A DNA stretch of 64,000 nt from Pseudomonas sp. PDM16 (GTDB lineage: Bacteria > Pseudomonadota > Gammaproteobacteria > Pseudomonadales > Pseudomonadaceae): contig NZ_JACVAM010000005.1 in assembly GCF_014851865.1 (NCBI RefSeq), positions 372,001 to 436,000 of the forward strand, in the 5' to 3' direction. The position numbers and the translations under genes were made by a program. Position 1 is the first letter of the stretch. Every line of letters begins with the position of its first letter. Shown here piece by piece: positions 63,255 to 64,000 of the stretch. The notes beneath the pieces are model-generated. The model saw only the letters and a program-made list of their open reading frames with translations. It ran no database searches and had not been told where the DNA came from.

Positions 63255-63274
63255 GAGCCTTAGGCAAGCCCAAT

Positions 63275-63308
63275 AAGAGGACGTAAACTGCGTCCTCTTC
63301 GTCTTTTT
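63275..63308 (+). terminator. Terminator or attenuator between gacA and uvrC
   Basis: AAGAGGACG (63275-63283), 7-nt loop, CGTCCTCTT (63291-63299), then CGTCTTTTT. It lies 20 bp after the gacA stop and 16 bp before uvrC, so it may reduce read-through into uvrC. Confidence 0.7.
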
Positions 63309-63323
63309 AGCCTGTCCACATCA

Positions 63324-64000
63324 ATGAACACTTTGCCAGTCGCCCCTTTCGATCCTAGCGCCTTCCTCGCTACCTGCAGCGGGCGTCCAGGCGTGTATCG
63401 GATGTTCGACGAGACCGGCAAGCTGCTCTACGTAGGGAAAGCGTCAAACCTCAAGAAGCGCTTGGCCAGCTACTTCCGCAAGACCGGGCTGGCGCCCAAG
63501 ACCGCCGCTCTGGTGGCGCGCATCGCTCAGCTCGAAACCACCATCGTTGCCAACGAGACCGAGGCGCTGCTGCTGGAGCAAACGCTGATCAAGCAGTGGC
63601 GACCGCCGTACAACATCCTGCTGCGCGACGACAAATCCTATCCCTACGTATTGCTGTCCGACGGCGACTACCCGCGCCTGGGAATTCACCGGGGGGCGAA
63701 GTCATCCAAGGGGCGCTACTTCGGCCCTTATCCCAGCGCGGGGGCCATTCGAGAAAGTCTCGCCCTACTGCAGAAGACGTTTCTGGTGCGCCAGTGCGAG
63801 GACAGCTACTTCAAGAACCGCACTCGTCCATGCCTGCAGTACCAGATCAAGCGATGCAAGGCGCCCTGCGTCGGTCTGGTCGAGCCGCAGGAATATGCCG
63901 ATGACGTGCGCCATTCGGTGATGTTCCTCGAGGGGCGCAGCAATGCGCTGACCGATGAGCTGTCCAGTGCCATGGAGAAGGCGGCGATGGACCTCGAGTT
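63324..64000 (+). CDS. uvrC: Excinuclease ABC subunit C, 5' part
   Basis: UvrC makes the two incisions in nucleotide excision repair. The first 225 residues are present and the frame is open to the window end. The GIY-YIG nuclease domain is seen in GRPGVYRMFDETGKLLYVGKASNLKKRLASYF near 19-50 and the catalytic glutamate region ETEALLLEQTLIKQWRPPYNILLRDDKSYPY. A cysteine-rich segment with CLQYQIKRCKAPCVG follows near 165-180, and the UVR-interaction region begins. No frameshift is seen. Confidence 0.95.
   Translation, partial: MNTLPVAPFDPSAFLATCSGRPGVYRMFDETGKLLYVGKASNLKKRLASYFRKTGLAPKTAALVARIAQLETTIVANETEALLLEQTLIKQWRPPYNILLRDDKSYPYVLLSDGDYPRLGIHRGAKSSKGRYFGPYPSAGAIRESLALLQKTFLVRQCEDSYFKNRTRPCLQYQIKRCKAPCVGLVEPQEYADDVRHSVMFLEGRSNALTDELSSAMEKAAMDLE

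Noticed and set aside
63324..64000. uvrC as a truncated pseudogene
   Set aside because: The frame is open and normal up to the window edge; it is cut by the window, not by mutation.

Overview
This 64 kb window is chromosomal DNA of a Pseudomonas-type gammaproteobacterium. The evidence is high GC, a complete alginate operon, a gltA/sdhCDAB/sucAB-lpdG-sucCD block, and gacA-uvrC, all with products close to Pseudomonas aeruginosa proteins in length and key residues. From remembered PAO1 gene order, the stretch from aer (about PA1561) through acnA (PA1562), gltA (PA1580), sucD (PA1589) and the branched-chain carrier gene (PA1590) is the ancestral backbone. Species is not established; the P. mendocina/oleovorans group is only a guess. 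I see no prophage, IS element, CRISPR array, rRNA or tRNA.

Layout. 1-2.7 kb: the end of a DUF1294 gene, YjbR-like and DUF1993 genes, and the aerotaxis receptor gene aer behind a possible FliA promoter. 2.74-3.41 kb: an AT-rich regulatory region. It carries overlapping AlgU (sigma-22) and sigma-54 promoter matches for algD, an 18-bp palindrome, a diverged direct repeat and a leader RNA with possible pseudoknot pairing. 3.4-19.3 kb: the alginate operon algD-alg8-alg44-algK-algE-algG-algX-algI-algJ-algF-algL-algA. All twelve genes look intact, but the lyase gene algL lies between algF and algA rather than between algX and algI, and its product has a lipobox. 19.4-39.2 kb: acnA, rlmM, tusA, a MATE pump, pdxB, an ABC exporter, several small enzymes and a membrane-anchored GH31 glycosidase. 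39.2-52.3 kb: gltA facing away from sdhCDAB-sucAB-lpdG-sucCD, with a stem-loop at each of four loose gene junctions. 52.5-60.1 kb: a branched-chain amino acid carrier, two alpha/beta hydrolases, a GST and three envelope-associated proteins. 60.1-64 kb: a decayed response-regulator pseudogene, a patatin-like phospholipase, a small lipoprotein, gacA with a TTG start, and the first third of uvrC.

How the parts work together. AlgA and AlgD make GDP-mannuronic acid. Alg8 and Alg44 polymerise it under c-di-GMP control. AlgG, AlgX, AlgI, AlgJ and AlgF epimerise and acetylate the chain, AlgL clears stray polymer, and AlgK and AlgE export it. The TCA genes encode most of the cycle from citrate to fumarate. 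GacA is the response regulator of the Gac/Rsm pathway, which in pseudomonads also affects alginate and biofilm.

The most notable observations are the altered algL position and lipoprotein signal, insertion of the alginate operon between aer and acnA, the dense algD control region, the series of TCA intercistronic hairpins, and a GH31 enzyme related to sulfoquinovosidase that lacks the sulfonate-binding arginine. I did not find a clearly new multi-gene system.
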